This document shows, piece after piece, positions 22,820 to 32,282 of a DNA stretch of 46,877 bases (its first letter is position 1; each line of letters opens with the position of its first letter). The stretch is from Isoptericola croceus (GTDB lineage: Bacteria; Actinomycetota; Actinomycetes; Actinomycetales; Cellulomonadaceae). Position numbers and translations under genes: made by a program. The notes under the pieces are model-generated. The model was not told where the DNA came from. It worked only from the letters and a program-made list of their open reading frames with translations, and did not search any database. The stretch covers positions 1 through 46,877 of the forward strand of contig NZ_JARLLG010000015.1 of NCBI RefSeq assembly GCF_029382255.1, in the 5' to 3' direction.

Positions 22820-25800
22820 TCAGTCGTCGATCTCGATGGTCGGGTTCAGCGCACCGTCACCGGTCGCGAAGTCGTGGGCCTCAGCGCCCTGGCAGATCCG
22901 ACGGATCTTGGCCTCGGCCACGACCTGGCCCTTGAACACCCGCACGTTGTCGAGCTGCCCGTCCCAGAAGTCCTGCTCGTTGCCGGACACCTTGCCGCGA
23001 CCCACGGTGAACGGCCCCGAGGCCTTCCAGTCGATGGCTCCCACCTGGGTCGGTGCAGCCTTGACCGGCTCGCCGCGGGCAGGGCGATCGGGAGTGCCCG
23101 CCTCGCACACCCACAGCTGCGCCTGACCGGTGCCGGCGTCGTACGCCCCCGTCAGGTGCACCCACTGGTCGGTGCGCACCGGGACGTCGGAGTAGACATA
23201 CGTCGTCCCCGCACCGTCAGAGGTGTTCATGCCGAACAGCCAGCAGCCCGTCGCGTCGGTCGGACAGGCCGCGCTCGGGGGTCGGTACCCCAGCCGGAAG
23301 CCACCGGACCTCGTCCCGTCCTGCGACAGGGCTGTCCCCCAGTTGCCGGCCGCGTCGCCGTCGAGGAGCACGTGCGCGCTGATCACGAACGACTCACGGT
23401 TGTCGATCACCGGTCCGTCCGACGCCGCCACCGACGACGACCCGTTGCCCTGGAACGCTCGGTCACCGTCCCGCGAACCGAAGGTCTCGTGGGGACCCGA
23501 CAACGCCCGCTCTGCTCCGCCCGTCAAGGTCAGGTCATCGCGATGACCATCGATGCTCGAGGAGTCCAACGCCTTGCCCGCGACCTCGTCGAACGTCCAG
23601 ATGCCATCCTCGCGTGCCTCGGCGACGACGATCCGGTGCGAACGGCCGGAGCTCTTCCACCCCGCGCGGTCGACCGCCCGTACGTACAGCGTCAGCGTGC
23701 CGGCCTCCGTCGGCGTGTAGGTGATCGTGGCCGATCCGCCTTGCGAGGACGGCGTCGCCGTCTTGTCGTAGGCGGCAGTTCCAAAGCTGTACTCGTACTT
23801 CGTCGTGTCCGACGATCCGTTGGCCCCGAACGTGAACCTGCCCGGAACACCGACGCCCCCTGTCTCAGCGTCCATCAGATACTGCGCGTGACCCGCCTGT
23901 GGGGTCGTCGCGGTGATCGTCGGGACGTTCGGCTTGACCGTGTCGACCTTGAACGTGCACTCGTAGGCGTCGCCCGCCAGGCCGTACTGGTCCCGTGCTC
24001 GCGTCACCCACCGGTACGACCCTCCGTCGGCCAGTACGCCCGAGGGAACATTCACCGTGGTCTTCGACCCCGTCCCCGAGGACAGCAGGCTCTGGTAGCC
24101 CGACGCCCAGAGGCGCGTCGAACCCTGGTAGACCGAGAACGCCAGCTCGACCTTCTGTCCGTCAGGATCCGTGGCGTACGCACCTAGCGTCGGGGTCGCC
24201 GACCGGTACCAGGCGCCACACGTCATCGCCGGCGACACACCCGAGGCAACCGGCACGTCGGGGGCGTCGTTCACCCGGACCTTGCAGGTTGCCACCGGGC
24301 TCGACGCCTTGTAACCCGGCTCGTACGCATAGACCTTCCAGGTATACGTCTTGCCCGTCTTGAGCTTCCCCGCCGGGACGCGCACCACATGCTCCGAACC
24401 CGAGGACTTCGCCGACGTCCGTTCCGGGTTCCAGATCCGCGTCGATCCGTCGAACAGCTCGAAGTCGCCCCTGAGCGACTGGCCGTCCGGGTCGGAGAGC
24501 TTGGCCCGCAACTGCGGCGTCGCGCCGTTGATCCACGCCGTGCCACCGCACGACCCGGCTGCAGGCGACGGATCTGTCACCCGCAGCCCTGTCGGTGCCG
24601 ACGGCGCACGGTCGTACTCCACCTCGAGCCGGCCCGCGATACGATAGCGCCGCCACGACGTCATGGAGGTCTCCGTGGCGGCCTTCAACCCGAGGAAGAC
24701 CCGGCCGTACTCACCGCCGGTCGACTGGCGCACCGCCTTGGTCGCGTCCCAGTACTGGTAGCCCTCCTTCTGCGCGCAGTTGGGCCGATGCGACGGATAC
24801 TGCGAGTCGGAGCGCTCGAATCCCATGGGCTGGTTGTTCCACGTGGTGCCAGCCGTTAGGCCCTCAGTGAGCTGCCAGAGCTGAAGGCTCCAGCCTGAGC
24901 AGTCGTGCGAGTGCACTCCATACAGCCGGAAAGACGCGTTGAGGACCTCAGACTTCTTGAGGTCCTTCAGGACCGGCATCTCGTTGAAGTTCCACAGGAT
25001 CCGCTGGACGTTGTAGCGCTCGCACGCAGCATCCCAGGTCGGGTCACACATGCCCACGCCCTGATTGCCTGTCACGTTGTAGAGAGCCGACGACGTCGGC
25101 CACCCGCTGCGCACCGTCGTCCACTTGTTCCGGTTGCCCACCACCGACGGATCGATGTACACCGGAAACACCGTGTCCGGATCCGCGAGGACCTCCAGAT
25201 CGGCGCTCACCCGCATCACGGCGCCGTCCACCGATGTCGGCATCTCCGAGACCCGATCCCCCGCCACCGGCGCGACCAGACGATCCGACTCGTCCCACAG
25301 ATGCTCGAAATCGCCGACACCGTCGGACTCCGGGACCCCGACGAACCACTCTTGCTCCGTAGGGTCCACGACCTCGGCGTGAGCATCAGTCAGTGCCGAC
25401 GCCTCCCCCACGCTCCGCGGCTCGGCGACCTCTGGTTCGACGTCGCCGGGCTCACCGGGCTGCACCAGCTCACCGGCCGCCGAGTCCCACTGCAACGCCG
25501 TCGGGACGACCAGTACAGGGTCCGTAGCATCGGCAGCCATCACGTCGAATCCCGCAGCGTCCTCACGCTCGACGAGATCCAAGCCGTCACCGACCACGAT
25601 CTCGAACCCGGGCACTGCTGACGCCGCTTCCGCAACGATCTCGGCTGCTGCGTCGGCATCGGCCACCTGCAGCACGGGCGTCAAGCCCGTCGCATCCGGG
25701 TGAATCCTCACCACCAGCTCGGCACCAGAAACCGGCACGCCGTCCGCATCCAGCACCGGATACGTCGCGCGGTTCTGCTCGACGCTCGCCGATCCCAGGC

Positions 25801-26440
25801 CCCACGGCACCGACAGCTCGACCGTCCCGGCTTCGGTGGCGACCTCCGCGAACGGCTCGCCACCGGCCGCGTTCTCGGCCAGCCACATCTCCACCACGGG
25901 CGCGGCCACCGTATAGCCGCCCGCCGTGTCGTCGGCCACCAGGGTCGGGTCTACCGGCAACCACTGCCCCGACACGTGCGCACGCACCGCATCCGACGTC
26001 GTGGCCACCTTGTAGCGGCCCTGAGCGGTCGCATACGGCGTGTCGTACTCCGTGACCTCATCGGCGATCAGCACGTCGATGTCGCACTCAGCCGCGATCC
26101 AGAACGCCTCCGCCGCCGAGGCCGCCTCGTCCACGCACTCCGGTGGCTCCAGCGGCTCGTCCCACTCCTCGGCGTCTTCGTCGACATCGGGCGCGTCGGG
26201 CCCCTCGTCCTCCACGTCAGGCAGCACGCCGAGCATTCCTTCGACGACACCGTCGAGGACCTCGCCCACCGAGGAAGAGTCCGACTCGACCCATGGCATG
26301 TCCGCGGCCTCCGGCTCCGGGACAGATGCGCTGGCATCGGTGGCGACGAGGGCCAGCACCACCCCGATCGCCGCTCCCTGCCACCATCGCGAACGTGGCA
26401 TCCGCACCACTTGCCGTGAACCCGCCATGCCGTGCTGCAC
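22820..26440 (-). CDS. secreted DNRLRE/LamG-domain protein, partner of the Rhs gene
   Basis: A 1206-aa exported protein: signal peptide (about 1-39), a very acidic segment (about 45-110), a poorly conserved region, a DNRLRE-type beta domain (about 420-600; [17 protein letters not shown] and TTWNNQP), fibronectin/Ig-like repeats (about 605-905) and a LamG/concanavalin-like lectin domain (about 945-1190; [15 protein letters not shown]). Such proteins commonly precede Rhs genes in actinobacteria and may help display or adhesion; the role here is inferred. GGAG lies 8 nt before the GTG start at 26440; ATG 26428 in the same frame is an alternative. It is the first gene of the Rhs operon. Confidence 0.85.
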   Translation of the reverse strand: MQHGMAGSRQVVRMPRSRWWQGAAIGVVLALVATDASASVPEPEAADMPWVESDSSSVGEVLDGVVEGMLGVLPDVEDEGPDAPDVDEDAEEWDEPLEPPECVDEAASAAEAFWIAAECDIDVLIADEVTEYDTPYATAQGRYKVATTSDAVRAHVSGQWLPVDPTLVADDTAGGYTVAAPVVEMWLAENAAGGEPFAEVATEAGTVELSVPWGLGSASVEQNRATYPVLDADGVPVSGAELVVRIHPDATGLTPVLQVADADAAAEIVAEAASAVPGFEIVVGDGLDLVEREDAAGFDVMAADATDPVLVVPTALQWDSAAGELVQPGEPGDVEPEVAEPRSVGEASALTDAHAEVVDPTEQEWFVGVPESDGVGDFEHLWDESDRLVAPVAGDRVSEMPTSVDGAVMRVSADLEVLADPDTVFPVYIDPSVVGNRNKWTTVRSGWPTSSALYNVTGNQGVGMCDPTWDAACERYNVQRILWNFNEMPVLKDLKKSEVLNASFRLYGVHSHDCSGWSLQLWQLTEGLTAGTTWNNQPMGFERSDSQYPSHRPNCAQKEGYQYWDATKAVRQSTGGEYGRVFLGLKAATETSMTSWRRYRIAGRLEVEYDRAPSAPTGLRVTDPSPAAGSCGGTAWINGATPQLRAKLSDPDGQSLRGDFELFDGSTRIWNPERTSAKSSGSEHVVRVPAGKLKTGKTYTWKVYAYEPGYKASSPVATCKVRVNDAPDVPVASGVSPAMTCGAWYRSATPTLGAYATDPDGQKVELAFSVYQGSTRLWASGYQSLLSSGTGSKTTVNVPSGVLADGGSYRWVTRARDQYGLAGDAYECTFKVDTVKPNVPTITATTPQAGHAQYLMDAETGGVGVPGRFTFGANGSSDTTKYEYSFGTAAYDKTATPSSQGGSATITYTPTEAGTLTLYVRAVDRAGWKSSGRSHRIVVAEAREDGIWTFDEVAGKALDSSSIDGHRDDLTLTGGAERALSGPHETFGSRDGDRAFQGNGSSSVAASDGPVIDNRESFVISAHVLLDGDAAGNWGTALSQDGTRSGGFRLGYRPPSAACPTDATGCWLFGMNTSDGAGTTYVYSDVPVRTDQWVHLTGAYDAGTGQAQLWVCEAGTPDRPARGEPVKAAPTQVGAIDWKASGPFTVGRGKVSGNEQDFWDGQLDNVRVFKGQVVAEAKIRRICQGAEAHDFATGDGALNPTIEIDD

Positions 26441-26488
26441 TGCACACTCCGGTCTTTGTGGACGAAACAGTCACCCCGCTGGGAGGTG

Positions 26489-26517
26489 AAGGTAACGACT
26501 TGACCAGATCACGTCAA
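26489..26517 (-). promoter_or_regulatory. promoter of the LamG-Rhs operon
   Basis: On the minus strand TTGACG (26517-26512), a 17-bp spacer and TACCTT (26494-26489) form a good sigma-70-type promoter about 50 bp upstream of the GTG at 26440. Confidence 0.6.
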
Positions 26518-26519
26518 GT
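26498..26519. promoter_or_regulatory. dyad overlapping the operon -35, candidate operator
   Basis: The arms acttgac (26498-26504) and gtcaagt (26513-26519) are perfect inverted repeats separated by 8 bp. The right arm overlaps the -35 box, so a dimeric regulator bound here would control the toxin operon. The binding protein is unknown. Confidence 0.45.
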
Positions 26520-26712
26520 TTTCGTTCAGGTTCTGCTCGCTTTTCGCCCCGGATGGCGGTGCGGCCGCGCCACACCCCCGATCCGGCCCGCCTGCACGGC
26601 GCCACGGTGCGGTGGCGCTACGCTGCACTCGAACGTCCGTACGTGGCCGGTGCGCCGCCGTCGGGCACCAGGAGCCGTACACCACGAGCATTCATTCAGG
26701 GAGCCGCACCGC

Positions 26713-29202
26713 ATGGCGCGCAAGAAGGCCGCAGCCGTCGCCGACGAGCCGTTCGACGAGAAGATCGTCGACATCGACGTCGCCTCGGAGATGGAGACGT
26801 CGTTCCTCGAGTACGCGTACTCCGTCATCTACTCCCGCGCGCTCCCGGACGCGCGCGACGGGCTCAAGCCGGTGCAGCGCCGCATCCTGTACATGATGTC
26901 CGACATGGGGCTCCGCCCCGACCGCGCCTACGTCAAGTCCTCGCGCGTGGTCGGCGAGGTCATGGGCAAGCTCCACCCGCACGGCGACGCCGCGATCTAC
27001 GACGCGCTCGTGCGCCTCGCCCAGAGCTTCTCGCTGCGCCTGCCGCTGGTGGACGGCCACGGCAACTTCGGTTCGCTCGACGACGGCCCGGCGGCCCCCC
27101 GGTACACCGAGGCCCGGCTCGCCGCGCCGTCCATGGCGATGACCGCGGGCCTGGACGAGGACGTCGTCGACTTCATCCCGAACTACGACAACAAGCTCAC
27201 CCAGCCCGAGGTGCTGCCCTCGGCCGTGCCGAACCTCCTGGTCAACGGGGCGTCCGGCATCGCGGTGGGCATGGCCACGAACATGCCGCCGCACAACCTC
27301 GTCGAGGTCGTCGCCGCCGGCCAGCACCTGCTGGCCAACCCCGAGGCGACCCTCGAGGACGTCATGCGGTACGTCCCCGGCCCGGACCTGCCCACGGGCG
27401 GCAAGATCGTCGGACTCGACGGCGTCCGGGACGCCTACCGCACCGGCCGCGGTTCGTTCCGCACGCGCGCCACGGCCCGCATCGAGAACGTCACGCCGCG
27501 CCGCAAGGGCATCGTCGTCACCGAGCTGCCGTACACGGTGGGCCCGGAGAAGGTGATCGAGAAGATCGCCGACGGCGTCAAGAACAAGAAGATCCAGGGT
27601 GTCACCAACGTCCAGGACCTCACGGACCGCTCCCACGGCATGCGGCTGGTCATCGAGGTCAAGACCGGGTTCGACCCGGAGGCCGTCCTGGAGCAGCTCT
27701 ACCGGACGACGCCGCTCGAGGACTCGTTCGGCATCAACAACGTCTCGCTCGTCGAGGGTCAGCCCCGCACGCTCGGCCTGCTGGAACTGCTGCGGGTATG
27801 GGTCGAGCACCGCATCGACGTGGTCCGCCGCCGCTCCACGTTCCGGCTGCGCAAGCGCAAGGACCGCCTGCACCTCGTGGAGGGCCTGCTCGTCGCGATC
27901 CTCGACATCGACGAGGTCATCCAGGTCATCCGGACGTCCGACGACGCCGCGACCGCTCGCGAGCGCCTGCAGTCGGTGTTCGACCTGTCCGAGCCGCAGG
28001 CCACGTACATCCTGGACCTGCAGCTGCGCCGTCTGACCAAGTTCTCCCGCATCGAGCTCGAGTCCGAGAAGTCCGAGCTCGAGAAGGAGATCGCGGCCCT
28101 GGAGGAGATCCTCGGCGACGAGGCCAAGCTGCGCGGCGTCGTCTCGGACGAGATGGGTGAGGTCGCCTCGACGTATGGCACCCCGCGCCGCACGGTGCTG
28201 CTCGACTCGGCCGGGGGGACGGCGTCGTCGGCTGCTGCCACCCCGGCCGCCCGCGGGCGCAAGGCTCCCGCGATCGACCTGGAGATCAAGGACGCCCCCA
28301 CCCGCGTCCTGCTGTCCGCGACCGGGCTGCTGGCCCGCACGTCCGGCGAGGGCGCGGAGGCTCCCGTCGAACGGGCCGGACGGCGGCACGCGCACGACGC
28401 GCTGCTCGGCGACGTCGCGGCCACGACCCGTGCCGAGATCGGTCTGGTCACCACGGCGGGCCGGCTGCACAAGATCTCCGTGCTCGAGCTGCCGTCCATC
28501 CCGTCGACGGACGGCCCGCCGTCGCTGTCCGGCGGGGTGCCCGTGCGCGAGATGGTCTCGCTGGAACCCGGCGAGGAGGCGCTGGCCGTGGTGTCCCTGG
28601 CCGAGGACGCGCCGACGCTCGCCCTGGGCACCCGCCAGGGAGTCGTCAAGCGCCTCGCGGCGGGCGACTCCCCGCGCAACGGGGACGTGTGGGACGTCAT
28701 CACGCTCAAGGACGGCGACGCCGTGGTCGGCGCGGCACCGTCCGCGGACGACGACGAGCTCGTCTTCGTCTCCTCCGACGCGAGCCTGCTGCACTTCGAC
28801 GCCTCCGCCGTGCGCCCCCAGGGCCGCTCGGCGGCCGGCATGGCCGGGATCCGGCTCGGGGCCGGCCAGCGGGTCGTGTTCTTCGGGGTCGCGCGGGCGG
28901 CCACTCGCGACCTGCACGCCGTCGTGACGATCGCCGGTGCCGCTGACGCCCTGCCGGGCACCGGGGCCGTCTCGGCCAAGGTCACGCCGTACGAGCTCTA
29001 CCCCGGCAAGGGGCGTGCCACGGGCGGCGTGCGGGCGCACCGTTTCCTCAAGGGCGAGGATTCCCTCGTCCTGGCGTGGGTGGGCGAGGGCCCGGCCCGT
29101 GCGGTCGGTTCCGGTGGCCAGCCTGCCGAGCTGCCCGAGGAGAGCGTGCGCCGCGACGGCTCGGGGACACCGCTGGCCGGCCCTGTGGCGGCGATCGGCT
29201 GA
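26713..29202 (+). CDS. parC: DNA topoisomerase IV / gyrase subunit A (ParC-type)
   Basis: An 829-aa type IIA topoisomerase A subunit. The catalytic Tyr is Y131 in PRYTEARL, preceded by the winged-helix motif [20 protein letters not shown]; the coiled-coil gate lies near 430-500. The C-terminal beta-pinwheel is present, but no canonical GyrA box (QRRGGKG-like) is seen, which favours topoisomerase IV over gyrase. The quinolone-site Ser is Ala ([11 protein letters not shown]) while the nearby Asp is kept, as in many actinobacteria. The 5' region is about 270 bp and shared with the divergent LamG operon; TACGCT at 26619-26624 is a possible -10. The partner parE is not in the window. Confidence 0.9.
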   Translation: MARKKAAAVADEPFDEKIVDIDVASEMETSFLEYAYSVIYSRALPDARDGLKPVQRRILYMMSDMGLRPDRAYVKSSRVVGEVMGKLHPHGDAAIYDALVRLAQSFSLRLPLVDGHGNFGSLDDGPAAPRYTEARLAAPSMAMTAGLDEDVVDFIPNYDNKLTQPEVLPSAVPNLLVNGASGIAVGMATNMPPHNLVEVVAAGQHLLANPEATLEDVMRYVPGPDLPTGGKIVGLDGVRDAYRTGRGSFRTRATARIENVTPRRKGIVVTELPYTVGPEKVIEKIADGVKNKKIQGVTNVQDLTDRSHGMRLVIEVKTGFDPEAVLEQLYRTTPLEDSFGINNVSLVEGQPRTLGLLELLRVWVEHRIDVVRRRSTFRLRKRKDRLHLVEGLLVAILDIDEVIQVIRTSDDAATARERLQSVFDLSEPQATYILDLQLRRLTKFSRIELESEKSELEKEIAALEEILGDEAKLRGVVSDEMGEVASTYGTPRRTVLLDSAGGTASSAAATPAARGRKAPAIDLEIKDAPTRVLLSATGLLARTSGEGAEAPVERAGRRHAHDALLGDVAATTRAEIGLVTTAGRLHKISVLELPSIPSTDGPPSLSGGVPVREMVSLEPGEEALAVVSLAEDAPTLALGTRQGVVKRLAAGDSPRNGDVWDVITLKDGDAVVGAAPSADDDELVFVSSDASLLHFDASAVRPQGRSAAGMAGIRLGAGQRVVFFGVARAATRDLHAVVTIAGAADALPGTGAVSAKVTPYELYPGKGRATGGVRAHRFLKGEDSLVLAWVGEGPARAVGSGGQPAELPEESVRRDGSGTPLAGPVAAIG

Positions 29203-29230
29203 CCTCGCCGAGGCTCGACGTGCCGAAGGA

Positions 29231-29638
29231 TCAGACCGAGATCACAGAGAGCGCGTCAAGCTCGGTCAGGGGCGTGAAGTCGTCGTCCTGCGTGACGACC
29301 GCCAAGTCGTTGGCGAGCGCGATGGAAGCGATCCAGAGATCGTTGACGTTGATCCTTCGCCCTGCCTCGGCGAGCCTGACACGGAGACGGGCCCATTGCG
29401 ATGCGGCGGTCGCATCGACCGGGAGAAGCTCGAGGTGGGCGATCGAGTCCAGCGTCGCAAGCCGGCGGGCGCGGGTCTCGGAGTCCTTGGCTGCCAGGAC
29501 ACCTGCCTGAAGCTCTGCCCGGGTGATGACCGAGACGAACGACTCGTCCGGGAGTGCCGCGCTGTCGAGCGCCCTGCCGGACTCGGAGGCGATGAAGACG
29601 CTGGTGTCGAGCAGCCCCCGCGGCCTTGGTGCCGTCAC
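29231..29638 (-). CDS. VapC-type PIN-domain toxin
   Basis: A 135-aa PIN-domain ribonuclease. Its metal-binding acids are visible in GLLDTSVFIA (D near 11), ITRAELQAG, NVNDLWIASIAL and TQDDDF. It starts with GTG at 29638, overlapping the TGA of the antitoxin gene (GTGA). It converges with parC across a 28-bp gap. Unlike the PIN toxin at 5968, its partner is a Phd-type antitoxin, so the two modules are unrelated in origin. Confidence 0.93.
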   Translation of the reverse strand: MTAPRPRGLLDTSVFIASESGRALDSAALPDESFVSVITRAELQAGVLAAKDSETRARRLATLDSIAHLELLPVDATAASQWARLRVRLAEAGRRINVNDLWIASIALANDLAVVTQDDDFTPLTELDALSVISV

Positions 29639-29895
29639 GGAAGAGGCCCGAGCTCGTCGCCCGTGCTGTCGGCGAGCGCAGCCAGGTCCTCACGTAGGCC
29701 GGCATCGGCCTGGACGGTGCCGAGAATCTTCAGCAGCTCCGCTCGTCGTAGCGAGTGGGCGCGTGTCGACGTGGCAGGACCGATCTCAGCCACCGGCGCT
29801 CCGTGCTGGGTGACCGTGACGTGATCACCTTCGGCGACGCGCCGCAGTACCTCTGCTGTGTGGTTCCGCAGGTCGCGGCTGGCGATGGTCGACAT
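29635..29895 (-). CDS. Phd/YefM-family antitoxin
   Basis: An 86-aa antitoxin with the prevent-host-death fold: MSTIASRDLRNHTAEVLRRV, then HVTVTQHGAPVAEIGP. The C-terminal half (RRAELLKILGTVQADAGL and on) would bind the PIN toxin. The ATG at 29895 is chosen because the family begins there and a candidate -10 (TACACT, 29908-29903) ends 7 nt before it, implying a leaderless transcript. Its stop overlaps the toxin start. Confidence 0.92.
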   Translation of the reverse strand: MSTIASRDLRNHTAEVLRRVAEGDHVTVTQHGAPVAEIGPATSTRAHSLRRAELLKILGTVQADAGLREDLAALADSTGDELGPLP

Positions 29896-29902
29896 GTGCG
29901 CA

Positions 29903-29908
29903 AGTGTA
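29903..29908 (-). promoter_or_regulatory. candidate -10 element, Phd-VapC module
   Basis: TACACT on the minus strand ends 7 nt before the antitoxin ATG and no ribosome site intervenes. A palindromic GC-rich stretch (gcgcgcagcgc) lies next to it and could be an autoregulatory site. Confidence 0.45.
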
Positions 29909-29957
29909 GCGCGCAGCGCACAACCACCTGGTTCCATGGACCGATCCGTAACCTCCG

Positions 29958-30659
29958 TCAGCGCAGCGCCGCGGCGATCGCCCCGCCCAGCTCGACAGGA
30001 CGGGTGAACATCGGCCAGTGGCCCGTGGGCAGGTCGACGATCTCGTAGTCCTTCAGAGTCTTGAGTTCGCGCACGAACGGGTGGTCGTGCGCCATCAGTT
30101 CGCGCAGGAGCTCACTCGGAAGCAGGCACGCGATCACCGTAGCCGGGATCGCCCGCCGGACCTCCGCGTCACCGGTCAGCTGGTGCGGTTCGCGCGCGGT
30201 AGCCGCGGGTTGTGGGACGGCCCGCTCCCGGAACCTGGCCCGCTGATCGTCGGTCAGCCCGGTGGGCTCCCCGTCCTCGAACTCGTCCCACCCCGGCAAC
30301 GGCTGGTCGACGACATCGCCCGGCAGCTCCGAGTTCACCGCCTGACCGTCCGCGAACGGACCGCTGTCGACGTAGATGACTCGCGCCACGCGGTCGGGGC
30401 GCCGGTCGGCCGCCGCATAGACCAGGCCGCCGCCGGCGGAGTGACCCACCAGCACGACCGGACCGTCCGCGGCGTCGATCGCCCTGACCACCGCGTCGAC
30501 GTGGTCGCTCAGCGTGACTCCCGAGCGACCCGCGTCGACCGACTCGAGCCCGGGAAGCGTCACTGGGCGCGGTGTGTGGCCCGCCTGGGTGAGTACCGGC
30601 GTCACCTCGTCCCACGCGGCGCCGTCGAGCCAGAACCCGGGAACAAGGATGATGTCCAT
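29958..30659 (-). CDS. alpha/beta hydrolase, tandem copy 1
   Basis: A 233-aa serine hydrolase. The nucleophile is in VLVGHSAGGG (about 71-80) and the catalytic His in PTGHWPMFTRP near the end. The start MDIILVPGFWLDGAAWDEV is shared with its neighbour. The substrate is unknown; an esterase or lactonase-like role is possible. A candidate -10 TACGTT (30671-30666) ends 6 nt before the ATG, so each copy seems to have its own leaderless promoter. The last 80 bp are nearly identical to those of copy 2. Confidence 0.88.
   Translation of the reverse strand: MDIILVPGFWLDGAAWDEVTPVLTQAGHTPRPVTLPGLESVDAGRSGVTLSDHVDAVVRAIDAADGPVVLVGHSAGGGLVYAAADRRPDRVARVIYVDSGPFADGQAVNSELPGDVVDQPLPGWDEFEDGEPTGLTDDQRARFRERAVPQPAATAREPHQLTGDAEVRRAIPATVIACLLPSELLRELMAHDHPFVRELKTLKDYEIVDLPTGHWPMFTRPVELGGAIAAALR
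29971..30050 (-). repeat. 80-bp near-identical 3' end shared with 30729-30808
   Basis: By eye the two segments differ at one position (29983 versus 30741), although the hydrolase genes that contain them are otherwise well diverged. This suggests gene conversion or strong selection on the C-terminal His region. Confidence 0.85.
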
Positions 30660-30712
30660 GTTCCGAACGTAGAACGAGCCACCGACACCCGGAGGCTCGA
30701 TGACCGTCCCGC

Positions 30713-31435
30713 TCAGCGCGAGACGGCCGCGGCGATCGCCTCGCCCAGCTCGACAGGACGGGTGAACATCGGCCAGTGGCCCGTGGGCAGGTCGACGATC
30801 TCGTAGTCGCGCAGCGCCGCGAGCTCGGCCGTGAACGGTGAGCCCGCACCGATGAAGTGGCGGTACATCGAGCTCGGGCTGTCGAAGCCCTCGAACGCCT
30901 CGCAGGCGATGACCGTCGTCGGAATCTCGTAGCGCCGTTCGTCGCCCAGGGTGATGCGGTCGGTCCCCACCCGGACGGGCGTCGGGATCGCGGCGGCACG
31001 GAAGCTGGCACGCAGGTCCTCGTCCAGGTCCACCAGATCTGGCTCGTCGAAGACCGACCAGTCCGGCAGCGGGATCTCGCCATCGACCACCGGCAGCTCG
31101 TCGTTGATGACGCCACCATGACCCAGGGGCAGCGCGTCGACGTAGACGTTGCGGGCGATCCGATCGGGACGGCGGTCCGCGACGGCATGGATGACCGCTC
31201 CCCCGCCGGAGTGGCCCACCAGCACCACCTCGGCGCCGTCGTCCAGTGCGTCGACTGCCGCGACGACGGCCTCGACGTGGTCGTCCAGCGCGATGCCGGA
31301 CCGGTCGTCGTCGACCGATGCAAGGCCGGGCAGCGTCAGCGGGTGCACGGTGTGCCCCGCGGCGACGAGGGGCGGGGTGACGGCGTCCCAGGCGGACGCG
31401 TCGAGCCAGAAGCCGGGTACCAGGATGATGTCCAT
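30713..31435 (-). CDS. alpha/beta hydrolase, tandem copy 2
   Basis: A 240-aa serine hydrolase paralogous to the gene just downstream: MDIILVPGFWLDASAWDAV at the start, nucleophile VVLVGHSGGGAV and C-terminal His in PTGHWPMFTRP. The middle regions differ much more than the ends, so substrates may differ. The ATG at 31435 is preferred because the paralogue starts identically and the -10-like TAGGCT (31448-31443) ends 7 nt upstream. It is divergent from a small gene whose own -10 lies within 30 bp, so the two promoters overlap. Confidence 0.88.
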   Translation of the reverse strand: MDIILVPGFWLDASAWDAVTPPLVAAGHTVHPLTLPGLASVDDDRSGIALDDHVEAVVAAVDALDDGAEVVLVGHSGGGAVIHAVADRRPDRIARNVYVDALPLGHGGVINDELPVVDGEIPLPDWSVFDEPDLVDLDEDLRASFRAAAIPTPVRVGTDRITLGDERRYEIPTTVIACEAFEGFDSPSSMYRHFIGAGSPFTAELAALRDYEIVDLPTGHWPMFTRPVELGEAIAAAVSR

Positions 31436-31486
31436 ACCGGCGAGCCTAGGAGTGACCTCTGACACGGTCGCCGCTAGGTTGATCGC

Positions 31487-31735
31487 ATGCGCCTGAGCAC
31501 ACTCGACCAGCTCCTCGACCTGCTGGACGGTGTGGTCGCCGCTCACACCCGGGGTGACCGCACCTCTCGAGCATCGGAGCCGTTCTGGCAGGCGATGCTG
31601 ACCTCGCCCGGCCATCCGCTCACCACCCGCCTTCCCGACGAGCCGTTGGTCGACTGGCTCGACCGCGGCCTGCTCGGCGCTCTGGACGGCGCCCGCGCCC
31701 TCCTCAACGCCGCGCTCTTCCGTCGCGAGAGCTGA
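31487..31735 (+). CDS. small protein of unknown function
   Basis: An 82-aa predicted protein (MRLSTLDQLLDLLDGVVAA...) with two amphipathic helical parts and no recognised domain. A promoter-like GTGACC, 17-bp spacer and TAGGTT (31475-31480) end 6 nt before the ATG, which supports a leaderless gene. It is divergent from hydrolase copy 2. Codon pattern is GC-rich like the neighbours. It could be a short regulator, but nothing proves this. Confidence 0.5.
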   Translation: MRLSTLDQLLDLLDGVVAAHTRGDRTSRASEPFWQAMLTSPGHPLTTRLPDEPLVDWLDRGLLGALDGARALLNAALFRRES

Positions 31736-31817
31736 TCCCGAGAGGGCTCGCTGAGGTCTCGGATCACATGATGAGAGCGCCCCGGTCGGCCTGGCGCATC
31801 GATGCTTGGATCGGCAC

Positions 31818-32240
31818 GTGCCCGACTACGAGTTCTCCGCCGACCCGGCCCGCATCGACGCCGGCCGCGTGCACCACCTGTTGTCCGAGCACGCGTACTG
31901 GGCAGCCGGGCGCCCCCGAACCGTCCAGGACGCCGCGATCGCCGCATCACGCAACTACGGGGTCTATACCGCGTCCACCGGCGAGCAGGTCGGCTACGCC
32001 CGCGCGGTGACCGACGGCGTCACGTTCGCCTGGCTGGCCGACGTCGTCGTCGATCCAGGCCACCGCGGACGCGGCCTTGGTACCCGGCTGATCGACGGCG
32101 CCCTGGCCGATCTCGACACCCTCGGGCTCAAGCGCGTGCTGCTCAAGGCGTCGGCCGAGGCGCGCGAGGTGTACCTGCGGGCAGGGTTCGCCCGGCTGGA
32201 CGAGCCCGAGGCCTGGCTCCAGCGCCCTGGTCAGCGCTGA
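31818..32240 (+). CDS. GNAT family N-acetyltransferase
   Basis: A 140-aa single-domain acetyltransferase. The acetyl-CoA binding motif A is VVVDPGHRGRGLGTRLIDGA (about 75-94). The start YEFSADPARIDAGRVHHLLS and YWAAGRPR are typical of a GNAT subfamily found beside many bacterial genes with small-molecule or protein substrates. The GTG at 31818 is chosen because the family begins near PDYEFS; TTG at 31806 is an alternative. The substrate is unknown. It converges with the tandem GNAT gene. Confidence 0.88.
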   Translation: MPDYEFSADPARIDAGRVHHLLSEHAYWAAGRPRTVQDAAIAASRNYGVYTASTGEQVGYARAVTDGVTFAWLADVVVDPGHRGRGLGTRLIDGALADLDTLGLKRVLLKASAEAREVYLRAGFARLDEPEAWLQRPGQR

Positions 32241-32282
32241 GCGCGCGCCCCCTCGCGGCCAGGCGCGCCCCGGCGTGACGCC

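Noticed and set aside
26692-29040. Minus-strand frame of 782 codons opposite parC
   Set aside because: Shadow frame; the plus strand carries a complete topoisomerase A subunit.
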